DNA of 64,000 nucleotides from Hydrangea macrophylla (Eukaryota > Streptophyta > Magnoliopsida > Cornales > Hydrangeaceae): the NCBI GenBank assembly GCA_033977485.1, contig CM066998.1, forward strand, positions 55,394,274-55,458,273, read 5' to 3'. Shown here piece after piece: positions 54,461 to 64,000 of the stretch. Position numbers and translations under genes: made by a program. The notes below the pieces were generated by a model. The model saw only the letters and a list, made by a program, of their open reading frames with translations, made no database searches and was not told where the DNA came from. Within the stretch, counting starts at the first letter, position 1, and every line of letters begins with the position of its first letter.

Positions 54461-57314
54461 TATAGACACCCCGATTTTGACCAATCATCGAATTTAGGGG
54501 AGTATTACCTCCAAGTTCGATGGTGTTTATGTCTGAACGAACCTAAGGCTTCCAAGGTGATTCAATCTCTTTGAAAGGCTCTTCAATTCAAACAAAAAAG
54601 AAATAAAAATAAAAAGAGAGGGAAAAGGGAAGGAAAGAAGAAAATGGCAGAAGGCCTACTTTACGACAGTCACGCGGTGCGTTGCGCCACTCCTTGACTG
54701 CTGGACCAGTAGTCAGTAAGTGCCGCATCGGCATTCATTGATCGCCGTAAAAACACACCAAATGCCGTGAATATCAAAAATCCAGTGAGTGCCGCATCGG
54801 CATTCAGTGAATGTCGTGCCGGCTATCAGTGAGTGCCGTTCCGACATGTACTGAGTGCCGCTTCCAACTCCACTAAGTGTCGCACTTTTCAGACAATCTG
54901 CTTTGATATAGTACATTTTGTACCATCAAAAGGACATTCGGGATTAGGCTTTTATCCCTAAAATTACCAAAATAACCCTCCAAAAATTGCCTATATATAG
55001 GGGATGGATATCCCATTACTAAGGATCTCAACTTTTGGCTTGAATCTTGTCTTGAATCTCTCTTTGGTGTTTTTGAATATTAAATTTCTTAAAATTCTTT
55101 GATACAACTAAGAGAGAGTCTTAGAGAAGTTTAAGAAAATTAGGAAGTTACATGAGTTAGAAGAAGAAGAGCTTGAACCGCATTTGGAAGACCTTCAAAA
55201 ACATAAAAGTTGAGGATAATTGGATGTAACCTCTAAATTAATTAGTCTTTAATTCAAGTTCGATCACAATATATAGAATTCTATAGGATCTTTTACACAT
55301 TTTCAAAAACTCCCTTCCCACCTCATTTCATTACACACCACTAATATTGTGATTGAACTTTCATTTTATTGGTTTGGATCAAAGTAACCTAAGGTTTAAG
55401 ATTAAATAAATCATGAAGTAAAAGTTAACTTGGATGTTATTTGAACCTTGATTTCATTTTCTTTTAATTATGTTCATCTCTTGGGATTCATGAGACCTTC
55501 AATGTCTTACTTGAGTCCTTAGACTTGGATCCTTTAATCTTCTAGTATGTTTGGTCGATCAGTCTAAACCTATCTCCGTGGTTTAGGTTCATTAATTTGA
55601 GATTTCATGAAGCTTCTTCATAGTCCATTGAAATCTATGAGTATAAGTGTCCTTAGTCTCCAATGACCATCAAGTGGAAGGAGAAGTAATTTGGGTTAAG
55701 CCAATCTCCATGGCTTGGTAGGTAGAGTTAACAAATAAAAGATGAACTTGGCAATGGTGCAGTGAGTTCATTAACCACCTTTGATCAAAGATTTTTAATT
55801 AAATAATGGACCGTTGGAATTGGATGAGACTAGTTGGAGATTATTAATAACGCAAAGATCTACCATTGCAATTTTTATTTCGATGAGATTTCATGTTTAA
55901 GATGGTTTGGTCATGAGTTTTTTGAAGCAATTATAATCTGTCCAGAATTTCAGAACAGTAACACCTTCTTGAAATAAGTAAATCAGAGCCTTACTCAAGC
56001 AATCTTGACCTCAAATAATTTTGTATATAAAGTGTAATGTATTAATAAGATCTCCTAAAAATATTAGAGTCATTCGGATTTATGTACTATTTTAAAAAAT
56101 CAAGTAAAATCTCTGGACTCTGAGTGATGTCTTGTTTTTGTCCAATTCCAAGAGATTGAACCGTTGATCTTTAATTTTTCTTTTTGGGATAGAAACTAGA
56201 TTCACAGAGGCATCTTGTGTCCAAAATCATTGAAATCAAACCATGAGAAGCATGCGTTTTCCATTTTTGAATTTCTAGTTCGCTCTCTGTAATTTTTAGA
56301 ATTCTATGACAGATTTGACAAACTTAGCAAATAATGGTTCAAATGACTTTCCTATAACCTATGGCCTGAAATATGTTTTAGTAATGATTAATTAAACTAA
56401 ATCTAGAGGCTAAATGATCCAAATCAATGAATTAATAGTTCATAGCTTACTCTTGTTCATATTCATGTATTCATATACATTCATTCATGTAGATTGATAC
56501 TTGTAATTAGGATTTGTTTGGTGTTGAGACCAAGTTGCATTTAATTGAACCTAATTGTGAGTTCCTGGTGACCATGTTGGGACTACACCATCTATAGATG
56601 GACATTACATTGGCTCCTAGTTGAGACTTGTATTTTATTTAGAATTCCACACTATATCTCGATTAAGGCATGTGGACTAACCCTCTGTTTTGTAGCGCTA
56701 TTGAGGTATGATTTCTCAAACTCCTCTTTAGTCTATTTAATTTCTTGATTTTTTTTATTTTTTTTTATTTTTCGACTTCATGCTCGACACCTTAGAATTA
56801 GGTCTTGCCTTAGGTGTATATATATGGATTAGAGACCCCCTTAGATTTTTATTACTTCCATGCATTACACGTTTCCATATTCGCGATTGGATGTTGGATA
56901 AGTTCTTTTGTTCCCTATTGCATATCATATTGTTAGCTAATTGAATTATGTGGTTTTGAATGCTATTTTTATCATTAGCAATCTTACACCCTTTTCGACA
57001 TGCTTTTGTAATGTATATTTATATCTACATATAGTTGAGGACATGCATAGATTAATTATTCAACTAAAAGGATGTTGAGTAGAGGCCTATCGCGAGATAG
57101 GATGAGAGGGGGTGTTTTAGTTCGTCGGGCTCCTTCCCCTCTCATTCCATAATCTCCGGACCTAGAAATCACTAGTTTCCAAAAAAGATCAATTCGCTTT
57201 CAAACGGTTTCTTAATTTTCCTTTAAAAAATTAAGTGGTGACTCGTGTTTTGTATTTTAAAATTTGAAAAAGTTTAAAAAAAAAGCCGTGGGTAAGAAAA
57301 ATGCGATATCCACA
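54461..57314 (+). mobile_element. Tat-type solo LTR, 2854 bp
   Basis: It starts TATAGACACCCCGATTTTG (the expected TG is mutated to TA) and ends GCGATATCCACA, with perfect ACGTC flanks (54456-54460 and 57315-57319). TATATATA is at 54992-54999. Near the end, GAGGGGGTGTTTTAGTTCG resembles text near the end of the Ogre-like LTRs (GAGGGTGTTTTAGTCGCG). No second LTR or coding region. Confidence 0.8.
54720..54895 (+). repeat. GTGCCGCATCGGCAT-type word cluster in Tat solo LTR
   Basis: GTGCCGCATCGGCAT at 54720 and 54789, with relatives near 54810, 54832 and 54855 (AGTGAGTGCCGTTCCGACAT, GAGTGCCGC). The words are inverted repeats (GTGCCG/CGGCAT). The cluster ends about 100 bp before the TATATATA box. 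Confidence 0.65.
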
Positions 57315-57319
57315 ACGTC

Positions 57320-57491
57320 CTTGAGGCTCAACCTGTGTCTCCCTCATGTGCGTTCTTCACAGTTTGGATTTTATTTATCTTCTTCTCATTTGGTTCGTAA
57401 AATTTAGGATCTGAATCACTTAGGAATCTTGATCTGGAATGCAAGATCTAGATCATGGCTCCATGGGGTACCACGATTCCTGAAATCCTAA
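57320..57491. other. spacer, no gene seen
   Basis: Unique-looking sequence between the solo LTR and the MITE; no supported frame. Confidence 0.3.
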
Positions 57492-57790
57492 GGCTTTGTT
57501 TGGTCTGCGGTATTAAAGAAGGAAAACAAAAAAGATAACGAAAAGGAAAAATGCCTAGGCATTTTCCCTTGTATCTTGTCCATCCTTTAGTAAGTTTAAA
57601 ACATGAAAATTTCCAAAGGAGTATTATAAAAAAAAAAAACAAAAAAAAAAGAGGGAAGTAACTCACGAATTTTGAAATCTTGATGGAAAATTTTTCCCCA
57701 ATATTTTCTTTTCCTTACTGTCCTCATTAGTTTTCTTATTAATCAAACAACTTTCCTTTCTCTTTCCAAATTCATGAACCAAACGGTGCC
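57492..57790. mobile_element. Tourist-like (PIF/Harbinger) MITE, 299 bp
   Basis: GGCTTTGTTTGGT at the left and ACCAAACGGTGCC at the right, flanked by TAA on both sides (57489-57491 and 57791-57793), the 3-bp duplication of PIF/Harbinger elements. No coding capacity. Confidence 0.72.
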
Positions 57791-57793
57791 TAA

Positions 57794-58083
57794 GCTGAGC
57801 ATAGGATTACCTTGAGTATTTAGAAATCACTACCCGCCCCTTTTTTTTTTTATTGTTCTAAGGCTCTAATCAGATGTTTCCAGCCAAATGACCCTAATCA
57901 GATGATCTTTGAACAATCAGGTTGTACACATTTATTTCCAGGATTCAAAATGAGAAACAAAAAGTAGTTTGTTGTTCAAGCACATGATGCATATTTTTTC
58001 TTGGTAACATCTTTTATATTGGATCAATTTAAGATGAATCATCTATGTTAGAATATCTAACACAAATACACACATAGACACAG

Positions 58084-58087
<4 letters not shown>
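57794..58087. other. spacer, no gene seen
   Basis: AT-rich, with a T-run at about 57841 and a CAGATGTTTCC/CAGATGATCTT near-repeat. Confidence 0.3.

Positions 58088-58154
<67 letters not shown>
58088..58154. repeat. (GA)n microsatellite, 67 bp
   Basis: Uninterrupted AG dinucleotides (about 33 units), likely length-polymorphic. Confidence 0.95.
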
Positions 58155-58156
<2 letters not shown>

Positions 58157-58292
58157 CTGTATGCATTGAATGATGTAAGTTTACAAAAGTACAAGGTGCC
58201 TATTTATAGGATAAGCTTGACTAGGGCAGTACACTAGTAGTACAATGTATCTAGACATTATGTATTTGGACTATTATATTCTAACAGCCCCA

Positions 58293-58598
58293 TGTTGGGT
58301 ATATGACCTGTAACACACACAATGCAAACGCACACAGAAAACAAGAAACAAACAAACCACGACACAAGATGTACCCTGTGGTTCTGCCAAATTGCCTAAA
58401 TCCACAGCCTCTCACACCAGTTCACTATAATCAAAGAACAGAAAGGATTACAAGTTTTCTCTCTAAAAAACAGCACTCATCACACTACGACTGCACATAG
58501 AAGGGATAATATATCCTACTAGGGTTATTCATCCAACTCGGGGGGCCTGCCCCCCGAACCCCCGGTATTGGAGTGGATCAGACATCACAAACCAAACA
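58293..58598 (-). repeat. 3' LTR of the Tork-like element
   Basis: 306 bp; the minus strand starts TGTTTGGTTTGTGATG and ends ATACCCAACA. Confidence 0.85.
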
Positions 58599-58688
58599 AT
58601 CTCCCACTTGAAGACTGATCTGAGAGAGAAAGAAACAGTTGTCACCTTCATCGAAACAAATAGTACTAGTGTGAAAAATCATTGTCTT

Positions 58689-59360
58689 CTAGTCTTGAAG
58701 ACAAGTAGAAGGTGAACATTTCTTCAGCTTCTCCACAATGACCTCCTTGGTAAACATATTTGCAAGATTATCGTTAGTATGAATTTTTTCCAAAGTGAAC
58801 TGTTCATCCTCCAAAAGCGAGCGAATGAAATGGTACTTGATGTTGATGTGCTTGGTTCTCGAGTGAAAAGCTGAATTCTTTGCAAGATGAATTGCACTTT
58901 GACTATCACTGAACAATTGAGAACCCCCCTATTGTTCCTTACCAATTTCTTTCATGAAATTCCTCAACCATACCATTTCTTTGTAAGCCTCAGTGGTTGC
59001 CACATACTCTGCCTCTGTCGTGGAAATGGTTACAATTTTCTGTAGCCTAGAGACCTAACTGACTACTGCACTGCCAAAGTAAACATATACCTTGTAGTGC
59101 TCTTTTTGCTGTCAATATCCCCTACTAAATCTGAATCCACATAGCCTTGAATACGAATGTCTGAACCATTATAACATAATGCCACATCTTTAGTGCCTCT
59201 AAGGTACCTCAGAATCCACTTAACACCTTCCCAATGCTCCTTGTCTGGATCTGCCATAAATCTACTCACTACTCCTACTACATGAGCAATGTCTGGCCTT
59301 GTACAGACCATATCATACATCAAGCTGCCTACTACTGATGCGTAAGGTACTCTAGCCATA
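58689..59360 (-). pseudogene. RNase H region of the Tork-like pol
   Basis: The minus strand shows VPYASVVGSLMYDMVCTRPD, HWEGVKWILRYLRGTKD and GYVDSDLVGDIDSKKSTT in one segment (59359-59063), then the C-terminal SDSQSAIHLAKNSAFHSRTK, HINIKYHFIR and NLANMFTKEV (58916-58689). A gap between the two is frameshifted. RNase H removes the RNA template during cDNA synthesis. TNT1-94-like wording supports Tork. Confidence 0.8.
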
Positions 59361-60250
59361 TACTTACGGTCTTCATCTGTGACTGCTGCTTGATCTTTGG
59401 AAAGTCAGAAGTGACTTGCCAAAGGAGTGCTAACTGGTTTAACATTTTCCATGTTAAACCTTTCAGAACCTTGTCCACATATTCTGCCTGTGTTAGTTCC
59501 AACTTCCTATTTACCCTATCCCTGTTGATTCTTATCCCAAGAATTTTCTTTGCATTTCCCGAATCCTTCATAGCAAATTCCTTGGAAAACTATGCCTTGA
59601 GATTTGAAATCTCTTCCATGCTTGATCCTGCAACAAGCATATCATCTACATACAAAAGCAATATGAGATATGATTTAGCAAGCTTCTTAAAATAACAACA
59701 ATGGTCTAAGTACATCTAGTAAAGCCAACGTTTGCCATAAAAGTGTCAAACTTTCTATCCTGCTGCCTTGGGGCTTGTTTCAACCCATATAGACTTTTCT
59801 TAAGCTTACATACCAGATTCTCTTTCCCTTTCACCACATAGCCATGTGGTTGATGCATATAAATATCCTCCTCCAAATCACTATGGAGGAAGGCAGTTTT
59901 GACATCCAATTATTCCAAGTGCAAGTTCTCAGCTGCTACAATACTTAGTGCAAATCTAATAGTAGAAATTTTAAAAATAGGGGAAAAAATTTATGTGTAG
60001 TAAATACCTGGTTTCTGCTAAACCCTTTTACTACCAACCTTGCCTTGTACCGATTGCTCCCATCAGATTCTTCCTTATTCTATAAACCCATTTGTTGTGC
60101 AAAGCTGACTTCCCCTTTGGCAACTGGACAAGTTCCCATGTCTAGTTTGATGAAAGAGAATACATCTCATCATCCATGGCATGCTCCCACTCCTCCCTAG
60201 TCTGAACTTGTAAAGCTTCCTCAAAACATTCTGGTTCACCACAATCAGTT
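59361..60250 (-). pseudogene. reverse transcriptase of the Tork-like pol
   Basis: [20 protein letters not shown] and [16 protein letters not shown] read at 59909-59706. The catalytic LLYVDDMLVAGSS is in the next stretch, near 59680-59640, after a frame break. KILGIRINRDRVNRKLELTQ follows at about 59571. The upstream palm (EALQVQTREEWEHAMDDEM) reads near 60230-60160. At least three breaks. Confidence 0.8.
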
Positions 60251-60473
60251 AATAACAAAAAATTCATTGAAGGTAAATAGCGCATTACAGGCTTACTAAC
60301 TCTAGTAGATTTCCTCGGAGGGGAGTCTGTGGTTCTTCCTGCGGTGTAGGTTGTATGTTCACATCTTAGGTCTTCAAAACATTCTAATTTGAAATCTCTT
60401 CAAACTCTATAAAATCTGAATTTTCAGTAGTCTCCTTTTGATGACCAAGTCTATATCTTTGTACAAAATAGAC

Positions 60474-61620
60474 TCATTGAACACTACATCCATGTTCCTC
60501 GCTATTTTTGTTTTTCAAAGTCCCACAGTCTATACCCATAACTATCAGTGCCATAGCCAATGAAGTAACACTTCCTAGACTTAGGATCATGCTTACCCCT
60601 ATTCTCAGGTTTAATGTGTACATAACCAGTGCAACCCAAATACGAAGATGAGAGAGATTTACCTCTTTTCCAGTCCAAGACTCTTCTGGTAAACCACAAT
60701 TCAAAGCAACTGAAGGTCCCCTGTTAATCAAATACACGGGCAGTGTTTACTGCATCAGCCCAGAATTGCTTAGGTAGCCCAACATCTATTCTCATGCTCC
60801 TTGCATGCTCTAGGATCGTCCTATTCATCCTCTCAGCCACTCCATTCTGCCTTGGCTTCCTCGAGATTGTTTTCAGTCTTCTAATCCCATTTTCCAGCAC
60901 AATATGGCTCAAAGTCAGCATCACAATACTCACCACCATTATCGGACTTGAGACACTTTAGCTTTAACCTTATCTCATTTTCAACCAAAGCTTTCCAATT
61001 TTTGAAAGTACCAAACACATCAGAATTACGCTTTATGAAATACACCCACAATGTTCTAGTAGCATCATCTATGAAAGTGACAAAATAGCGAGAGCCACCA
61101 AGACAAGGTACCTTAGATGGGTCCCATACATCAGTATGGACCAATTCCAATCGTTCTGATTTTGGAGTCCTTGCCACCTTGGTAAAACTGAATTTCTTCT
61201 GTTTTCCCAAAATGCAATCTTTACAAAAGTCTAGATCAAGATACTTCAACCTAGGTAGTTTCCATTCCTTCATCAACACCTTTATACCTTTCTCACTCAT
61301 GTTACCAAGTCTTCTATGCCATGTACTAGCATCAATTCCAGATGATGCCATTGTTATGCTACTGTAGTTACCCAAGGAGACATAGAAGGTGCCTTCTTTC
61401 TTATCATGAGCCAAAACCATGGCCCCTTTGCTCATCTTCCAAGAATCTGCCGTGAATGACGTTACCACTCCAGTTCCTGACAACTGCCCAACTAAAATCA
61501 AGTTCCTTGTCAAACTAGGCACATGTCTGACATCCTTCACATTTAACACTATCCCATTGGTTTGAGCAATCTGCACATTACCCTTCCCAACAATATTGCA
61601 GGCCTCGTCATCACCTAAAT
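60474..61620 (-). pseudogene. integrase of the Tork-like pol
   Basis: The GAG-pre-integrase zinc region WHRRLGNMSEKGIKVLMKEW ... CKDCILGKQKK is at about 61340-61180. It is followed by VHTDVWDPSK (first Asp), FVTFIDDATRTLWVYF and KSDNGGEYCDADF (second Asp) to 60881. After a frameshift, SRKPRQNGVAERMNRTILEH supplies the Glu (near 60840), then FWADAVNTA. The C-terminal part runs to 60474 with another shift. Confidence 0.82.
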
Positions 61621-61629
61621 AGACTTTTT

Positions 61630-61860
61630 CAAAATTACACTACACATAATTCTGAAGGACATCCATGTGTGGGGTGGCATGGAATGAAGCTCTCGAGTCT
61701 ACAATCCATAACTCACTGCGAGAATCTGCTACACAAATCAAGGCATCACTATCCTCATCTTTAGAAATGTTTGCGTTGTTCCTACCCCCTTGATTGTTGT
61801 CATTCTGCTGCTTTCTCGGATTTTTGTAATCTCTCTTGTAGTGGCCTTTTTTACCATAAT
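61630..61860 (-). pseudogene. protease and zinc-knuckle region of the Tork-like element
   Basis: The minus strand reads DYGKKGHYKRDYKNPRKQ near 61855-61805, where two of the knuckle Cys have become Tyr. ELWIVDSRASFHATP near 61715 is the retropepsin site with Gly of DSGA changed to Arg. Both domains are therefore inactivated. Confidence 0.7.
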
Positions 61861-61861
61861 C

Positions 61862-62593
61862 CTAGCATTCAGCTGATTTCTTATCACGCCCGCGAGATTT
61901 TGATCTCCCTTTTCTCAATTTCGATCTCCCATGAGAACCATTGTTCCAATTTTTATTGTTGTCCCTGTACAATTTTCTGCCTCTTTCTTCTGTATTCAAT
62001 GCTGAACCAAAAGTTGAGTCTTCCCCTAAAGATCTCCTACGAGCCTCTTCTCCCAAAACAAATCCAGCCACATCTTCGAATTTTAGCACCGAGGACCCAG
62101 ATGAATTGCTTACTGCCACGATCAGTCCATTCCAACTGTCCGGCAAACTTGACAGAAGTAACAAGGCTTTTACCTCATCATCAAATATAATTTTCACAGA
62201 CTCCAATTGGATTGTTATGGTATTGAACTCATTCAAATGTTCGGCAATGATAACATCATCTGCCATCTTTAGATTGAACAACTTCTTCATCAAATAAACT
62301 TTATTGGATGCAGAGGGCTTTTCGTACATCTTTTCTAAGGATGCAAAAAACCCTGCTGTCATCTTCTCCTTCACGATGTTCGAAGCAACCGATGGTGACA
62401 TACTCAATCATACGGTTCCTAGGGCTTTACGATCTAGTACAACCCAATCTTTGTCTTTCATATTTGCTGGTTTTATGCCTTCGATAGGTAGGTATAGATC
62501 CTTCTAGTATAGCACATCTTCAATCTGCATCTTCCAGAAAGAAAAGTTCCAACCATTGAACTTCTCAATCTTACCCTTCTCTTCCTCTACCAT
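61862..62593 (-). pseudogene. gag of the Tork-like element
   Basis: The ATG at 62593 begins MVEEEKGKIEKFNGWNFSFW. In-frame stops occur near 62505 and at 62410-62408. The main body (VYLMKKLFNLKMADD, LPDSWNGLIVAVSN, an Arg/Lys-rich tail) runs to a TAG at 61864-61862, in the knuckle. Confidence 0.82.
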
Positions 62594-62617
62594 TGTAAGT
62601 CACTGGTCTACAACCTC

Positions 62618-62629
62618 GCTCTAATACCA
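62618..62629 (-). other. primer-binding site of the Tork-like element
   Basis: TGGTATTAGAGC on the minus strand, 2 bp after the LTR. One change from the initiator-Met-complementary TGGTATCAGAGC. Confidence 0.75.
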
Positions 62630-62631
62630 AT

Positions 62632-62955
62632 TGTTGCGTATATGACCTGTAACACACAATGCAAATGCACATAAAAAATAAGAAACAAACAAACCATGAC
62701 ACAAGATATACCCTGTGGTTCGGCCAAATTGCCTATGTCTACAGCCTCTCACACCAGTTTACCATAATCAAATAACAGAAAGGATTACAAGTTTTCTCTC
62801 TAAAAAATAGCACTCATCACACTACGGTTGCACATAGAAGGGATAATATATCCCACTAGGGTTACACTGAAAATTACAGCTCATCCAACTCAGAGGGCCC
62901 ACCCCCTGAACCCCCAATATCAGAGTGGATCAGACTTCACAAACCCAACCCAACA
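62632..62955 (-). repeat. 5' LTR of the Tork-like element
   Basis: 324 bp, TGTTGGGTTGGG ... ATACGCAACA on the minus strand, clearly related to the 306-bp partner with several small differences. The divergence is larger than for the gypsy and SIRE-like LTRs, so this insertion is older. Confidence 0.85.
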
Positions 62956-62960
62956 CCCCA

Positions 62961-63027
62961 CCCCCTCCCCTACCCTACCCTACCCTCTCCTCTCCTCCTC
63001 CTCCTCCTCCTCTCTCTCTCTCTCTCT
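62961..63027. repeat. C/T-rich low-complexity tract
   Basis: CCCTACCCTACC passes into (CTC)n and (CT)n. The short CCCTA run is too brief and wrong in period to be telomeric. Confidence 0.8.
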
Positions 63028-63044
63028 TTAGCTTGAGTTTGGAA

Positions 63045-63175
63045 AGCAAATCCTAATGACAACCCGATGGATGAGCTTTAGTGAAAATATCAGCAGTCTG
63101 ATTATCGAAAGAAACAGAAAGAAGGCTAATTGTGCCACAAGTAAGATAAGGATGCACAAAATGATAGTAACGAAA
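63045..63175 (-). pseudogene. remnant of a second copia RNase H C-terminus
   Basis: The minus strand reads YHFVHPYLTCGTISLLSVSF and then DNQTADIFTKAHPSGCH, a stop, and DLLSKLKLK. ADIFTKA and LLSKL are the conserved end of copia RNase H. Its neighbours are unrelated, so it is an isolated fragment. Confidence 0.6.
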
Positions 63176-63179
63176 GCAG

Positions 63180-63890
63180 CTTGATATAGCAGAGCTGGCA
63201 ATGGGGAATAGTAGAGGTGGTAGCGAAAGGCGTGACTTAGCGATCCGACAAAGGGGACTAGATCGTAAAAACTAGCATGATATATATCATCAAGTTGTGC
63301 TGAGAGAACTAATAATAGAAATGCTGATTGAAATTAGACTGGTTATACCAACATGATAGCATCGGGTTGAGGCGGTCGTAATGGCAACTAGCTAGAGGCA
63401 AAGGAGGATGCCAGATGGAAAAGATGGTGGTCGCAGTCAGTGGTTCAGTGGCAGAAGGAGTCGGATGGAGGGAGTGGTGGCAATGGCCGGTGGTTCGATG
63501 ATGGTAAATAGCCATGTAGAGGTAGTAGTAGTAGTGGTCGGTGATCCGGACAGAGGCGAGGTGAGTTAGATGGAGGGAGTGGTGCTAGTGATTAGTAGTT
63601 CAGTGACGGAGGGAGCCGGACTGCAAAAGTGGCGGTACAGCTAGAGGTTCAGCGGCTGAGAGAGCTCAAATGAGGATGTGGCATCTTGGTGATGGAAGCG
63701 GCGGGGGTGGTGGTCCGGTAGGCAGCGGTGTGCCACCCGCCGAGGTGACCACTACGAAGAAGGCTACCACTAGAAGTATTTTTGATGTGGAGGGTCAACT
63801 AATAGTGGCAACCACAGAGTATCCTTTCCTCTTGAGCGGGCACTGAGAGGAGTAAGAGGACACTAGGAGCTTATACCTCTGAAACTATGT
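63180..63890. repeat. purine-rich degenerate repeat region
   Basis: Phrases such as GGAGGGAGTGGTGG and GTGGTTCAGTGG recur about every 70 bp from 63425 to 63680 (four imperfect copies). G content rises strongly. No sustained frame or recognised protein. Confidence 0.45.
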
Positions 63891-64000
63891 TAGAATATAC
63901 GATTAAATGCATTTTGCACCCTCAAACTATACCCTGTTTCGCACTTTGATCCCTAAACAAAAAATTTTCGTATTTTTGTCCCTCAACTAACATTTTGTGG
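63891..64000. repeat. start of a dispersed repeat, cut by the window end
   Basis: GCACCCTCAAACTATACCC and TTTGTCCCTCAACTAA are typical of a common plant foldback-type repeat. The other end is outside the window. Confidence 0.35.

Larger units (their letters stand above)
58293..62955 (-). mobile_element. Tork-like Ty1-copia LTR retrotransposon, decayed
   Basis: Flanks CCCCA on both sides (58288-58292 and 62956-62960). On the minus strand: LTR (62955-62632), Met-type primer site, gag, protease, integrase, reverse transcriptase, RNase H, polypurine tract GTGGGAGAT (58607-58599), LTR (58598-58293). Integrase before reverse transcriptase is the copia order. Many stops and frameshifts, and loss of key Cys and Gly residues, make it inactive. 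Confidence 0.92.

Noticed and set aside
62961..62985. CCCTACCCTACCCTACC as an interstitial telomere
   Set aside because: Plant telomeres are CCCTAAA; this run is short, of period 5, and grades into a CT-rich tract.
63400..63680. Glycine-rich protein gene in the purine-rich repeats
   Set aside because: Frames are short and broken on both strands; the pattern is a degenerate repeat.

Overview
The window is a TE-dense stretch of flowering-plant nuclear DNA, most likely from a eudicot. It has intron-containing gene pieces with GT/AG borders, plant-type LTR retrotransposons using initiator-Met-type primer sites, a CACTA transposon, Tourist-like MITEs and long microsatellites. The only part of a resident host gene is at the left edge, on the minus strand: exon 1 of a 2-oxoglutarate/Fe(II) dioxygenase resembling feruloyl-CoA 6'-hydroxylase, the coumarin-forming enzyme. 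Its TATA box is intact, and a giant retrotransposon begins 494 bp upstream of its ATG.

Layout. (1) 1043-36458: an Ogre/Tat-type Ty3-gypsy element with 4.2-kb LTRs and the target duplication CATTG. It keeps only a shrunken gag and carries seven unrelated minisatellites. Two later insertions are nested in it. A 9.1-kb Tekay/Del-like gypsy element (3426-12554, duplication TATCT, two 2188-bp LTRs) sits in the 5' LTR. A minus-strand, gag-only SIRE-like copia element (23076-31715, duplication GTGAG) sits in the last minisatellite and has a ladder of three full LTRs and one partial LTR. (2) 36464-39303: AT-rich non-coding DNA with two foldback elements. (3) 39304-53997: a 14.7-kb CACTA transposon (duplication TAT) with no recognised transposase. 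It holds exon fragments of a MAPK kinase (MKK6-like) and of methylmalonate-semialdehyde dehydrogenase, plus nested solo LTRs and MITEs. (4) 54461-57314: a Tat-type solo LTR (duplication ACGTC), followed by a Tourist MITE. (5) 58293-62955: a decayed Tork-like copia element (duplication CCCCA), then a second copia remnant, a purine-rich repeat and the start of a further repeat.

Almost all coding sequence here belongs to retroelements and is broken by stops or frameshifts. No transposon in the window looks autonomous.

The most unusual signal is regulatory-looking. LTRs of unrelated lineages each carry a compact cluster of short palindromic words, often centred on TCGA. In six of seven LTR types the cluster lies about 25-160 bp upstream of the LTR TATA box. 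The word CAGTCGACTG is shared by the Tekay-like gypsy LTR and the SIRE-like copia LTR. In the gypsy LTR its eleven copies fall on one face of the helix, with a 10.4-bp phase. I know of no description of this. All boundaries, counts and identities were read by eye; no database search was run.
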